Shown piece by piece: positions 22,530-34,134 of a stretch of 64,000 bases of DNA. The notes below the pieces were generated by a model. The model was given only the letters and a program-made list of their open reading frames with translations, did not search any database and was not told the DNA's origin. Origin of the DNA: Euglena gracilis (taxonomy: Eukaryota; Euglenida; Euglenophyceae; Euglenales); the NCBI GenBank assembly GCA_039621445.1, contig CP154957.1, positions 23,086,761 to 23,150,760 of the forward strand, given 5' to 3'. Within the stretch, counting starts at the first letter, position 1. Every line of letters starts with the position of its first letter. A program made the position numbers and the translations under genes.

Positions 22530-22850
22530 GTGAGAAACACGGCCAACGGGCGAGGGACTGTTATTAGTGGGTGGACTCTTTCCAGCCTGGAACTGCCAAT
22601 CGAGCGGCATTTTGATACCTGATCAGCTGCCGAAGGGTGGATGATTCGCAACGTTTTTCTTGTCTTAGAAGGTGGTGTCGAAACGACGGGGAAACCCGTC
22701 AAAAATGCTGAAAATGGATTTCAGCTGAAATCTCCACAAATCAGATGCAACAGCAATGATTTGCATTTCTGGGACTTTGCATTTGACATATGCGCAAGCG
22801 AGAGGATTGGCATGGCAATCCAAATGAGCCTCCTTTTTCTTTTACCAAAG

Positions 22851-22970
22851 CTGGAGGAGTTTGAAGGAGGACCTGTGCTGAAGAGGACGAAGGAGCGTCA
22901 GAGAAAAGGCTTGGTGCAGGCATTGGCAGAAAAAGCTCTGGAACTGACAACGTTGCCTTTGAGCCCCCCC
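22851..22970 (+). CDS. Exon candidate, charged helix
   Basis: After a pyrimidine-rich stretch ending ccaaag, the frame reads LEEFEGGPVLKRTKERQRKG then LVQALAEKALELTTLP, a typical soluble helical segment. The donor is unclear and the phase does not match the 22,330-22,529 exon directly. Confidence 0.3.
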
Positions 22971-23039
22971 CCCCCCGGTTCTGGTTTCAACTCACGTCAT
23001 TTGGAATCGGCATTCGGAAGAGAAATTGAATACTGCTGG

Positions 23040-23345
23040 TGTTGATTGGAATTGAGAGACACACGCAAACTCACTCAGCCAACAAGCCGATGCCAAAGCC
23101 TGGCTCAGATCCGGCGGGAAAACAGGCCCTTGTGAGACTGGTACATGCTGACCCAGAAATGAGCCGTTGTTCTGCCCCACTGGGCGGAGGAACCGGAATA
23201 TTGGATTGCCCACAGAGAGTTGCTGCGGGTGATGGACATCGTCCCCGTGCGTGTCCAATACGACGACGAAGACAACAACCTCACCTTCAGGCGGCACAAA
23301 CCACACCCGTCCTGTCAACTGCAAAAGCAAAATGATGACCCCGGC
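23040..23345. CDS. Coding-like region, strand unresolved
   Basis: Plus strand, frame from 23,163: VVLPHWAEEPEYWIAHRELL then RVMDIVPVRVQYDDEDNNLT, which reads like real protein but is preceded by an in-frame TGA. Minus strand: excellent splice signals, acceptor attttgcttttgcag at about 23,321, donor GTGAGG at about 23,286 and another acceptor cacccgcag at about 23,226. Codon content favours plus, splice signals favour minus. Confidence 0.35.
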
Positions 23346-23542
23346 CAGGATGTGCTGTGGAGTCAGGTTGTGGCGGGTGAGGGGTGGACCGCAGTTGTTG
23401 ACCCCCCCCGTCCTTGACAGGCCAAAGTACGGGACAAAGGGGGGGGGGGTGGAAGGAGGGAGCCCCCCCTCCAAACAACAATAGCACAGCCAAAAAAAAC
23501 CAATATAAGACCAGTGAACCGCTGGGTCCACCGCCCTCCACC

Positions 23543-24002
23543 AGGGGATTTCTTAAGGACCCCCCCCCCCCGGGGGAGATCCAGCCTGCGGCTGGAAAAA
23601 AGGCTGCTGGCTGGAAACGAGCTGCTGGCTGTGCCCCCCCCCCGGGGGGGGATAGGGAGGGAGGGGGGGGGGGGTCCGAGGCTGCTGGGCTGGGTCAACA
23701 AAAAACAAAATTTTCTAAAACATTGAGCAACAGCAGGCAGATGGGACGAGAGCACGGCACCACACGTGTAAGTGTAAGTGTCAGACTTTGAGGGCGAGGA
23801 AGCTGTGATGAGAAAAAAATACAGGGATAGGTGAGCTGGGCAGCCCAGTTGGCTGGTCAGCCTGCGGCTGGCTGGCCTGGCCTCCGGCTGGGCTGGACCC
23901 AACTTTATTTCACCCAGCCCCCTGGGGGGGGGGGGCTCCCCGATTTGGGCTGCTGGCTGGACCCCCCCCCAGATGGGGACCCTCCGGCTAAGAAATCCCC
24001 TG
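23543..24002. mobile_element. Family L MITE, Mutator-like (9-bp TSD)
   Basis: Ends are aggggatttcttaagg and ctaagaaatcccctg. The exact 9-bp duplication ccctccacc lies on both sides (23534-23542 and 24003-24011). The interior matches the 7,178-7,684 copy (gctgctggctgg words, ggtgagctgggcagcccag, gggtaccctccgg-like right end). No coding capacity. Confidence 0.85.
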
Positions 24003-24099
24003 CCCTCCACCCAAAATCGAGAATTCAACCAGAAAAAGAAATAAAAAACCAATGCTGGGGAAAAGCGCCTCCTCTGGGTTCTGTGAAGAACCCCACTCC

Positions 24100-24450
24100 A
24101 AAGATAAGAGAAGGCGGGTCAGGGGCAGGAGTTTTTTTTAAGACCGGGGGGGGGGAGGGGGTCTCCCCACCCACCCACTCCCTGGGGGGGGGGGCCGGGG
24201 GGCGTCGGGGGACCCGCTCATTTTTCCCCAGAAATGGCCAAAAAATAACGAAAATGCTAAAAAAAGCACTTTTTCAAAAATCTTCGGCACCTTTGGTGCC
24301 AAAAAGTATATCCCCACCCCCGGGGGCTCGTCCGGACCAACCTACCCCACCCCCCCCCTCTCTGGGGGTCCAAGACAAAAAAACCCCTGGTCAAGGGGGT
24401 CAAATCGAAATTTTCGACCAAAAAATTCACCCCAGAAAAAAAAGAAACAA
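24100..24450. mobile_element. Family B poly-G element
   Basis: Left: tttttttaagacc then a G run. Right: 'gtccaagacaaaaaaacccc'. The middle has the conserved hairpin cggcacctttggtgcc followed by aaaaagtatatcccc. The same layout occurs at 26,455, 28,310, 34,135 and 36,188. Confidence 0.65.
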
Positions 24451-24925
24451 TGGTGGGGTCCTCCAAGGGTCTGAAGACACCAACGCAGCCAGCCGGCCTG
24501 GTCCTTACAAAAACTCCTGGTGCAGGGGGGCAAGGGCCACAAGCTGCTGGAAACGAACGGCTGCACGTGTGTTGTTTGGGATTTCAGGGTGGGGCGTTTC
24601 CAATCTTTCAGACCTGTCAGACTACGACTGCACTTGGCACAAAGAAGGTATTCGGGGTCCGGGTGGGGCGCTGGGCACTCAACCCAAAAAATCGGCGGAA
24701 ATAGGTTGGCCAATCAGTGACCCCCAACCAACAAAGATCCTGCGAAAGGTGCTTTGTGCCACCTGAATCAACTTCGCCGACAGCATCGGGGAAGACATCC
24801 TGGTTCACAACGACATGGGCGACGTCAATGGTGCAACAGCCTGTGCCAATGGACTTCAATGTGTTGGGCTGCAGCAGGCCGAAAGTTTCCCAGCGCGTGG
24901 GTTTCCCAACCAGGTGGCACTTGAC

Positions 24926-25033
24926 CTGGCAGGACGCAGAGAAATGGTGGCCAACGATGGTGACGATATCTGCCCCCTGGTCAGTCGCAGGGCTTTCGAG
25001 AAAGCTGATTGCCCGGCCCGCGGCCCACACAGA
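24926..25033 (-). CDS. Internal exon, 36 codons, unknown protein
   Basis: Acceptor (ggcagatatgag) and donor CAG|GTCAAG bound exactly 36 codons in phase 0, reading VWAAGRAISFLESPATDQ then GADIVTIVGHHFSASCQ. The minus frame stays open downstream to about 24,620, and the plus strand is also open here, so strand is supported mainly by the splice pair and the phase-0 pattern shared with neighbouring exons. Confidence 0.45.
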
Positions 25034-25156
25034 CTCATATCTGCCTATGAGTACCCTGAGTTACTGCATCACAGCAACGAATCATGACAATAATTCTGAA
25101 TGTTCTGTTCCAATAAAAATAACGAAATTCTGGACTGCCATCCCACACAAACCTTC

Positions 25157-25216
25157 AGGTTTACTCAACGTCGAGCAGGTTTACTCAACGTCGAGCAGGT
25201 TTACTCAACGTCGAGC
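25157..25216 (+). repeat. Three perfect 20-bp tandem copies
   Basis: The unit aggtttactcaacgtcgagc is repeated three times without change. Confidence 0.95.
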
Positions 25217-25304
25217 TGAATATTATTGCATTTGATCCTCAGAACGCCCCCGTGGTGCGTTTTTGGACGGTCAAAAAAAACAATCTCTATGACTGGGGCA
25301 TGCT

Positions 25305-25560
25305 TGTGCTTACCGACCGGGGGGGGGGGGGGGCTACACCCTCGGGGGATAGGGGTCCGGGGGGGAACCAGAAAATTTTCATTGAAAATGGCCGTTTCCG
25401 GGCCCCCGGCGCCAAAGACGCCAGGGTCGGAGGGGGGTGCCTGCTATGGGCAGGCACCCCCCAAAACCCTACCTCCCCCGGGGGGGGTAAGATCGGGTGC
25501 TATGGGGTGCCTGCCCCTAGCACCCCCCCCCGTGGGGTAGGCACCCAACTAAGCACAAGC
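25305..25560. mobile_element. Family M element
   Basis: Inverted ends: 'gcttgtgctta' + ccgaccgggg on the left and ...cccaactaagcacaagc on the right. Inside are the hairpin ccggcgccaaagacgcc, 'attttcattgaaaatggcc' and several ggggtgcctgc / gcaggcacccc palindromes. An inverted copy at about 35,940-39,140 is split by the family C transposon. Confidence 0.65.
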
Positions 25561-26059
25561 CTGGACTGAGGTCAACTTAGCGAACGTGTAGACTTGTCAT
25601 CAAAAAAAAATTCAAAAAAAGGAGGGGACAGGTTTCTTTTTATCCCCCCAGGGGGGGACTCTCCCAAAAAGAAAACTGGGAGGGGGTCTCTGAGGCAAGC
25701 ACTGTTCCTCAATGCAAAACTTTTCAAAAACATTTTAACTCATTCAAATCCCTTGGTATTTTTTACTGAAAAAAAAACCTTTGCTGAAACCTTGTCTTCA
25801 TTTCAGAAATCCACTCTGGAAATCCCTGCAAGGGGGTTAGCGCCTTCAGCAAAGGAAAGGTGACTGATGCTTGTGTGCACTGATACATGACCTCTCTGGG
25901 ACACAATATATTATTCTCATTGTCAATTAAAAAAAAATAGCCACATCAACAAGCCACGGTGGACAGATTTGGATATGCTTCAACAGTTTTTTTAAAAAAA
26001 AAATTGTCAAAAAAAGTAACACAACAACAACAATGAGAAACGACACCATTCAGCAACAA

Positions 26060-26291
26060 GATCCAGCTGCACTGCACACAAAACTGTTGGGGCTGGTCTC
26101 CACACCAGAAAATTGTCTTGCACGCATTGGCCTTTTGTGCTGGAGGCCGGGCATTGCGCTTGGCATTGACACCAGGGTCAGCAGTGTTCCCAGCAGTTGA
26201 CCTTCCCCTCTTCTTGGCTTTGCCTTCATCCACACTTAGCTTTTGGTATACCTTCCGCACTGCACTGTTCCACTCTTGCTTTTCATTGTTC
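26060..26291 (-). CDS. Exon candidate, Lys/Arg-rich protein
   Basis: A strong acceptor (ttttctctgtccccag) opens a frame reading NEKQEWNSAVRKVYQKLSVD, then KAKKRGRSTAGNTADPG, then KRNARPPAQKANACKTIFWC, ending in a Cys-containing segment (FCVQCSW). The basic stretch resembles a nuclear localisation signal and C..C pairs hint at metal binding, but no known domain fits. The phase differs from the phase-0 series, so it may be another gene. The donor is not clear. Confidence 0.45.
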
Positions 26292-26454
26292 CTGGGGACA
26301 GAGAAAATTGTGTGCATCATGGTTTTCCACAAAATCAGAACAAGCTGAAAGAAATAAATGCAATATCGAACATTCAATTGGCATCGGAGGGAAGAAACAG
26401 ACCTTCGAAGAATCCCTGGGATCCCATCAGGCAGGGGTTTTCTAAGGACCCTGG

Positions 26455-26720
26455 GCCAAGCTTCTTTTTAAGACCCCAAGAGGGGGAGGGGGGGTGTCTC
26501 TGCCTATCCCTATCCCCCGGGGGGGGATATAAGCAGAGCCCTCCCAAAAAAATTGTCTGAGGGCATTTCCTGAAATTTTTCTGTGCTTCGCGCCAAAACC
26601 CAATCCCAGGCCTCCGGCCTGGGACCCCCACCGCCCGGGGGGGGGGGGGGAGGCTCCCACACAGGTCAACCCCAAACCCACCCACCACCCCTCCCTCCCG
26701 GGGGGCTTTCTAACTTAAAC
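26455..26720. mobile_element. Family B poly-G element
   Basis: Left end gcttctttttaagacccc, right end ggctttctaacttaaacagaag. Interior G/C runs and 'caggcctccggcctggg' hairpin. It matches the ends of the better-preserved copy at 36,188-36,467. Confidence 0.65.
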
Positions 26721-27321
26721 AGAAGCCTGCACCGAAGATTTTCCAGACCCCCACCGTTCCGAGGTATGAGGGGGCAGGGTTCTGACCCCCCCTCCCGTGC
26801 TGGGAGGGGCGGACCCCCCCCCAGGGTTTCCGGTTCGACCGGCTAGCAGAAAAAGAAAAAGAAAAAAATGGAACCTAAAACCTGGCGGGAAAAAAACCAA
26901 ATCCAGCCGAGTCGGAATTTTTTGACCATAAATTTCAGGCGAAAACCTTCGACTCATATTTGTTTGAAAAAATTTGGTGCTTTGAAACCTTTTTCGGCTC
27001 AGCCTGGCTGTGCCGGGCTGACCCAAACATTATTTCAGCGGACCCCCGGGGGGATCAGCAGCCCCACTGGGAGCTGCTGGCTGAAATAAGCTGCTGGACC
27101 CCCAGCCTCCAGCAAAAGAAAACCCCTGCAGGCACTGCAAGGGCGGTTGACACAATCAGCCTGAACCAAAAATAAAAAGGGTTCGAAGAGACTCAGGGGG
27201 GTCACATAAAGAGAACTGCTTCCACACACCAGAACAGCTGGCACAGCACATTCATTTTTTCCGCAGCACTTGTCAGGGAGGCCACCAGCACGTGCAATCG
27301 GTCCCAATCACCGGTGCTCAC

Positions 27322-27444
27322 CCGCGGGCAAGCCTGCTGGACACCGGCGTACGTCATCTCAGTGGTGTACTGCCCAAGGATGATCCACATGCAGCGAAAC
27401 ACTACTTCCGTTGGCTGGAAGCAGACCGCACACTGCCCGACCGA
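27322..27444 (-). CDS. Internal exon, 41 codons, Cys-rich
   Basis: Acceptor (tgaattcagttcag) and donor GTGAGC bound exactly 41 codons in phase 0: SVGQCAVCFQPTEVVFRCMW then IILGQYTTEMTYAGVQQACP. Starts with a C-x2-C pair. No family was recognised. This is the most upstream member of the minus-strand phase-0 exon series. Confidence 0.55.
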
Positions 27445-27499
27445 CTGAACTGAATTCACCCAAAGGAAAATCCTCTGAAGCAAAAATGCTGTGTGTGCC

Positions 27500-28300
27500 A
27501 TCAGTACTGTTTCACTCCACAAAAATCGGTCCATGCCAGGATTGAGATGGACACTTTTGGGGGGGTAATTGGGGGGAAAATTTTTGGTATTTCAGAACAA
27601 AGAGGGGGGTGCCTGCCAAGACTTAGACTTCCAAGGCTCAGAGAATTCTCTGTGAAAGAACCAGCAGCACTGATGGCCTGGGTGCAGGGATGGGTGGCGT
27701 TCCCCACTGGATACCAGTGCCTCTCTCAATCGCATATGGCTGGGGGTGAGAATGAAATGCCAACTCCGGAACCGTCACAAACAGCCTTTCTTTTGAACCC
27801 ACAAGGGGAAAGGTACGCCCAATCAGGCAGGGATTTGGAAGCAGGATTCAGGGAAGCAACCACAGACCAAGAAGAGAAGGTTGCGAGTCATTAAAAAAAA
27901 AAAGGCTGGACCCAACACATTGTTCTCATTCACCACAGCGTGAGTCTTCCATAAACAAACTGCACAGAAGAAAAAAAGATGAAGGAGATGGAGGAGACAC
28001 AGAGGGGAGAGTGCTTTGAGCTTATTAAAACAAAATGAGTTAAAGCTGTTGCAATGGCAGCGACAAACAGAACTAAATCCTCCAAAAATAAGACCCCCCC
28101 AAACTAAGATTGTGAAACTGCTCTCAAAATGATATTTTTCGATTTTTGTCCAAGGTGCATATGTCACATTGGTATTTTTGAGACTTTTTTGTTCAGTGTC
28201 AAAATCGCCCGTTTTGGACCTATTTTCCTTTTCTCCGACGGGGAGGTTTTCTTCGGTCGAATTTTTCAGCAAACATCCAAAAAGCAAACCCCCCCCATTG
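27500..28300. other. No supported gene
   Basis: A plus-strand frame is open from about 27,490 to 27,894, but its composition and lack of splice signals do not support it. 27,900-28,300 is AT-rich. Confidence 0.25.
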
Positions 28301-28309
28301 GGATCAGGG

Positions 28310-28540
28310 AATTTTTTTAAGTGGGTGGGGTCCCGGGGGACCCACCAACTTTTGCCCGAAAATGGCCAAAAAACACTAAAAATAGCGCCCTTTTCAAAAT
28401 TTTCGGCGTCGAAAAAGATATACCCACAAGCCACTACCCCCCCCCCCAAGGAAGGGGATTCAAACAACCCACCCACCCTACCCCCCCCCCGGGGGGGGAG
28501 GATTCCAAGACTAAAAAAAAACCCCTGATTGGGATTTTTT
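28310..28540. mobile_element. Family B poly-G element
   Basis: gggaatttttttaag on the left and 'gactaaaaaaaaacccc' on the right, with 'tttcggcgtcgaaaaagatat' in the middle, the position of the hairpin in other copies. Confidence 0.6.
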
Positions 28541-28918
28541 GCAACGGACCCAAAAAGTAGGCCCGGGGTCATACTATTGGGGAGAGTTTACTGTGGCATC
28601 ATCCACCTGCCAGAATTGATGAAAAAGCATTGCATCTGACTACCTGAAGATGGGGGGAGAAACAACATAGTGAAAACGGTGGTGAGGCTGTCCTGGGTGG
28701 GCGGAAATCCCACTGCAAACCTGGTGGGCCACCTGGTGCACCAGAACCCGTTGATGGTGGGTGAAAAAAACCAGGTCCCTTTTTTGATTTTTTTTTTTGC
28801 TTTTCAAGCATCATCCTTTGCTTTTCAAAAAATAAAAGCATTTGAGGTAAAAAGCGTAAAAGCTGGACTGCACTCCTGACTCCTGACGCAATATCAACAT
28901 CAATATATATACACATTC

Positions 28919-29217
28919 ATACATACATACATACATACATACATACATACATACATACATACATACATACATACATACATACATACATACACACATACAT
29001 ACATACATACATACATACATACATACATACATACATACATACATACATACATACATACATACATACATACATACATACATGCATGCATACATACATACAT
29101 ACATACATACATACATACATACATACATACATGCATGCATGCATGCACGCATGCATGCATGCATGCATGCATGCATGCATGCATACATACATACATACAT
29201 ACATACATACATACATA
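28919..29217 (+). repeat. (CATA)n microsatellite, ~300 bp
   Basis: Almost pure ACAT/CATA tetranucleotide array with two patches of CATG units (about 29,080-29,090 and 29,131-29,184). The long open readings across it (YVCM repeats) are by-products of the repeat. Confidence 0.98.
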
Positions 29218-29700
29218 CTACATACCTTGACATACCTTACATACGACATACATAATACACTACAGACCTACATACGTTAAATACATACATGACCTACTAC
29301 TGCATTGCATACAGACATACAGGGACATACATACAGACAGACAGACAGACAGACCGACAGTCCCTTAACATACCATACCTCCAGAACCTCCAGACATGCA
29401 GACAGACAGGCATCCAACCCATACCATGCAGAGAGCCACCAGCCAGGCCAGCCAGCCCAGCCAGACACACACACAGGAAACGAAGACAGACCAGCAGACA
29501 GACAGACAGACGACAGAAGGACAGACAGACAACAGACAGATACGACAGAAAGACAGACAGACAGACAGACAGACAGAGCAGACAGAATACATACATACAT
29601 AAATATAACATCCATACATACATACATAATACATACATAACATACATACATACAAACATACATACATTAACATACATACATACATACACCCACACACCAT
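29218..29700 (+). repeat. Mixed CAGA/CATA degenerate microsatellite
   Basis: Interspersed (acag)n, (agac)n and (cata)n tracts, grading from the pure CATA array. Confidence 0.85.
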
Positions 29701-29839
29701 ACCTCACCCCCAGTCCCCCCCAAGCCCAATGAACACTAAGGTTGACAATCTAGCGGTCCGAACGGGGGCGTTCATTGGGCATGAAGTGTGCTCTTTCTTT
29801 GTTGATAAGGCGATATGGTGACCATCTAGACGGTCGAAC

Positions 29840-30930
29840 ACCCCCTATTCCTTGGGCAAAGGCAGTTCATGGGCTTGGGGGGGGGGGGTACACACACACC
29901 CATACATGAAATAAACGAAAGAAATAATTCAGTCACTTTTTCAGAAAACCAGTCGGTCAAAACACCCCCACGGACGGAGTCGACCACTCTGGATCTTAGG
30001 GAACAAAAAAAAACGCACACGAGAACCAAAGAAGGAAAAAGAGCACATGTGGCAGGGAGAACACCCAACATGCATACATAAATCCATATCAATGGACTCC
30101 AAAGCTCCATTGAAATATTCCAAATGTTGCGATGCAGCTGTGTCGAGGCCAGACATTTGCAGGTGGTTTGTAAGGAGATCCAGGTTGTCGGGGGTTGGAA
30201 CACAAGCAATGATACAGAGACAAATCCAATGGAATTGATTATTGATCCGCCTGAGGCAAAATCAGGGTTGGTCAAAACAAAGCAGAAGACAATTAAATTA
30301 GAAAACCCTTAAAATTCCAAATGATGGGTTTGGTTGGTTTCCTATCCAAAACGCTGCTGTGTCACATAAGATTGCACTGTGCACTGTGCTGCACTGCATT
30401 GCCACTGCATTTGCCTTGCGTTTTTTTTTGAAACAAAATTATACGCATTTGTGAACATGACGTTGCTTACAGACCCCCCGGGGGGGGGGTCCAGCTCAGA
30501 GGCTGGAAAAATTGGGCTGGCTGGAAAAAAAGGAGGCTGGCCCTATCCGCTACACCGACCATGACAACTCAATCAATCGTGGCAAGCCTGAAAATATTTA
30601 CAAAATTGTCAAAAATGCAACGATCAACCCATCAGGTGCACTCCTTCCTCCAACCCATCTCATTCTGACTTCACAGAATGTCTCAAATGTCCTGCAGGAG
30701 CAGGCGAATAGTTTGAAGACCTGTGGCTTTGCAGGCTTCGAGGGCAGGTGAGGGGGTCGAACCCCCCACCTGGGTTAGGTGAGGGGGGGCACCCCTCACC
30801 TAAAAGAGTGATAGCGTAAAGTGGTGCCCTCACACCGGGACCGTGCCACTGTTTAGGTCACACATGCCATAAAGTGGAGCCCACACTCAAGTGTGGGGTA
30901 CTGTAGGGGGTATGGCATCCCATTGCTTAA
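29840..30930. other. Repeat fragments, no supported gene
   Basis: 29,925-30,010 is a family A fragment (cagtcactttttcagaaa, then accagtcggtcaa). 30,465-30,550 is a family L fragment (ccccgg run, gtccagctcagaggctgg). An open plus frame at 30,124-30,312 has no splice support. Confidence 0.4.
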
Positions 30931-31240
30931 GGTGTGTCCGACCCCACCCCCTCGAGGGGGTGGGGGGTGACTGACTGGTTTTTTCGGAGTGACTGACAGG
31001 TTTGTGGCTCCAGAGCCCTCTCCCCCCCCCCCTGGGGTGGGGTCGGCTAAGATTGGCTGAAAGTGGCCACCTGGATTTTTTTGGATTTTTGACCAAATTC
31101 CTTTGATTTTTGGCCATTTTTGGCCGAGTGCCCAAAATGACGGACCCCCCGGAGGGGGATGGGAAGCGGGTGACTGGTTTTTGGGGGGTGGCTAACTGGC
31201 TTTTTGGTGGGGGGGGTGGGGGGGTCCAAAAACACCAGGT
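30930..31240 (-). repeat. Family A repeat, inverted
   Basis: 'gtgactgactggttttttcgg' words and C/G-run junctions, inverted relative to 10,070 and 17,575. 31,300-31,780 continues as G-run DNA with ggccaaaatatcc / tttgggcaaaaatcc words. Confidence 0.6.
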
Positions 31241-32504
31241 GTTGGGTGCCCCTAGATGCACAGATAAAAGCTCATTTTATTTTGGTTCTGGGGGGTCTGC
31301 CCCCCCAGACGAGGCCAAAAGCCGAGTAAGTCAAAGAATGATGCCGAAATTTTTCATGGGGTGTGGGGGTGTTGAGGGGTGTGGGTGTATGGGGGGGGGG
31401 GTATTGTGGGATTTTCAAACCAAAAAAAACTTGTCCCCCGGAAACGGCCAAAATATCCATTTTGAGCACTTTTTGGGCAAAAATCCATCAAAATGAAAAA
31501 AAAATTGTGCAAAGCGCCAGAAAGTTTGAAAAAAGAAGAAAAATTTGCCCTTTGGGGGGTGCCAGGTGCCCCCCCCCGCGGTTTTCCAGACCCCTTTGGT
31601 CAGGGGGGGGGAGGGGGACACCACGAAGACACATGCAAAGAAGCAATTCAATATTGAATTTTGCCAAAATTATTTTTTTCCAAATCAAAACTCTACCACA
31701 ATATTTTTTACCACAATATTTTAACTGTAATTTTTTGTCCACTGTAATTTTTGTCTCCCCTAAAAGGTCAAAAATGGCCCGAAAATGACAAAAAAGTGCA
31801 ATGATGCTGGCAACATGGACTCTTGATGGATTTCAGTTTTCAGGCTGAATTGCCTCGACCCACTACAGCCCGGGGGACAAGATCGGGGGTCAACAATTTC
31901 CTTTGGCGGAGTCTTGACCGGATCCTTGTCCCAGGTATGGGATAGATTGGGGGGGGCACGGTATATAAGGCACCAGATAAAGGTGCCTGTGGGGATGCCT
32001 GCACATGGCAGTGCTCGTTGCCAACCAAACCAAATTTCCCTTCGACAATTTTCCAAATACTTGCTGGCTACATCAAAATACATACAAACCACTCCTTTTG
32101 ACATTGTCGTTCATTGTTAAATTTGGTTATTCTTAAAACATCTGAATGCTCATCCACATAAACTCAAGGAAAGACCTTACCCACAACCCGAGGTGGTCAG
32201 GGTTGGGTCAGTCCTAAGCAGTCAGAGGATGGACATTTACAAATCGCAGTGTTCAATCAGGCACTGACTTGACTGGTTCCAGTTTTTTAAAGTCGAACAA
32301 ATTGTGAAAGAACCATCTCTGCGTATCACCTATGTCATTCACTCACTTGGGCACATCATCACTCGGGCTATCTATGAACTATAGAAAAAAAAGCAAACTG
32401 AGAAACAAGAATTATGGTCCGAAAACCATTGTCCTCCATGGTTGCAGAGCCCAAAATCTGTCACCGTCCAGCCCCGGGTCTACCGCAAAAGTGGAATCCA
32501 AACT

Positions 32505-32615
32505 CTTTGGTTGCCTCCGCAGAGGCTCCACGGAGCTTCTGCGGAGGCTCAAGGTAACCAGCCTCCGTGGAGGCTCCGAGGAGGCTCCGCGGAGGCTAAG
32601 GTAACCACTTTTGCA
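32505..32615. mobile_element. Family K element
   Basis: Short element bounded by ggttgcctccg and ggaggctaaggtaacc, made of repeated 'cctccgcggagg'-type palindromes and ggtaaccagcctcc. A second copy is at 33,565-33,685. Confidence 0.65.
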
Positions 32616-32619
32616 GGAG

Positions 32620-33560
32620 CATGTTGGGAACATACAACTGAACGGGATTTTTTTTGTTTTTTTTTGTGCTATGATTAGAAAGATTCTTCAATGTCAAATA
32701 CGGTGATTGCACTCAGTGGCAGATCATCCGCTTCCGAACCTGTCAGAACCTGTCCGTTTTTTTCTGCCCATTTGCACAGAAAAAAAATTCACGGACTTTG
32801 GGAGGCAATATAGAGCTTAAACAAAACCGAAAATGAATACATTCAGCCAGAATTGTACCTAAATTATCCAGAGGCTAGAATTGTACCCTAAATTGTGGTC
32901 CCACTGGGATTTGCCGCAGCGTTTAATCCTGGATTGCACTGGAATGTCTTCAACCAGGTGAACCAACAGTCACGTTTTGCAAAAAAAAAGGTCACACGAA
33001 ATCCAAAGCGGTTTCCCTTTGGCTGTGCCCGGGGGGGAGGGGGGAGGGGGCCGCAGGCCCCCTCCCCCCCCCCCCCCCCCCCCCCGGCCCCCCCCCCTCC
33101 CCCCACCCCCCTTCCCCCACCCCCCTCCCCCGCTCCCCAATGACAACATCCTTTTGTGTGGACAAAGTTTGGCGGACATGGCATATACAGCAAACGGGTA
33201 ACCGGTAAAAGCAAAATCAGGCGGACGTGGCGTAAAGGGCAAACGGGTGGACAGTCCGAACCACATCAACAGACATGGCCTTTTGTGGTAAATGGGGGGA
33301 TGGGTGCGTGTGAGAGGGAGAAAAGTTTTGTTTTTGTGGCGATGTGGGCGGCGGTGGAGTTTAAACAAAATTGAATTTTTTTAGGGGATATACGGCAAAA
33401 ATGGGGGAAAATGTGTTTTTTGATAGGGGTGAAAAAATTAAAATGAAATCCCTCTTCCTCTGGGCATTGATGTAGGGGCAGTGGGACGGAGTGTGAAGGG
33501 AGATTGGCACCAACCCGTAAAAAAATTTTTTCCTGCACTTTTTTTCACGGGCCCATGTAC
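32620..33560. other. No supported gene; poly-C/G core
   Basis: 33,028-33,135 is a low-complexity G-run then C-run stretch with up to about 25 consecutive C. The rest has no splice-supported exon. Confidence 0.4.
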
Positions 33561-33564
33561 AAAA

Positions 33565-33685
33565 TTGGTTGCCTCTGCAGAGGCTCCGAGGTAACCAGCC
33601 TCCGCGGAGGCTCCAAAGAGGCAAAGGTAACCAGCCTCCGCGGAGGCTAAAAAAGGGGGGGGGGAGGCTAAGGTAACCAAAAGTT
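33565..33685. mobile_element. Family K element
   Basis: ggttgcctctgcagagg at the left, ggaggctaaggtaacc at the right, three 'cctccgcggagg' words, and a G run absent from the 32,505 copy. Family L-like ggctgctggctgg words follow at 33,750-33,800. Confidence 0.65.
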
Positions 33686-34134
33686 AGGATTCCACATTTG
33701 CTGGGACCCTGGAAAATAATTAAAATTCGCCAATGGGGAGGAAGGGGGGTCCGAGGCTGGAAAAGGCTGCTGGCTGGAAAAAGGCTGCTGGCTGGCTGGA
33801 CCCAGCGGGATGGGATGGGGATGGGGTCCACTTCGGCTTCACCAACGCCCTGGAAGTAGTTGAATACCAAACCTCACCAAACTTAATCTTCAAAAAAAAA
33901 ATTCTACCGTAATTTTTTTCATAATTTTTGTCCACCATGACTTTAACTACCTGTGACTTGTAACTTGTAACCTGTAACTTGTAACTTTTTGCATTCCCCC
34001 CCCTTGCTACGAGAACAGCCGCCTGTTTGCCAGTCAGCCGTTGGTGCATGATGGATGAGGATTGCAAAATATTGTGCCCAGAAAGAACCAAACGTTTCCA
34101 CATGTGGAAATTTGAAAATAGAGATTGGGAACAG

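Noticed and set aside
24617-25033. IPT/TIG-like strand pattern (GADIVTIVGHHFSASCQVKC)
   Set aside because: The later conserved positions of the fold do not follow, and a splice donor probably ends the exon inside the match.
28919-29217. CRISPR-like regular repeat
   Set aside because: 4-bp microsatellite without spacers, and the genome is eukaryotic. No other array has unique spacers of constant length.
28811-29249. Long open frames encoding YVCM / HACM repeats
   Set aside because: Pure by-product of the CATA/CATG microsatellite; no start context or conserved unit beyond the DNA repeat.
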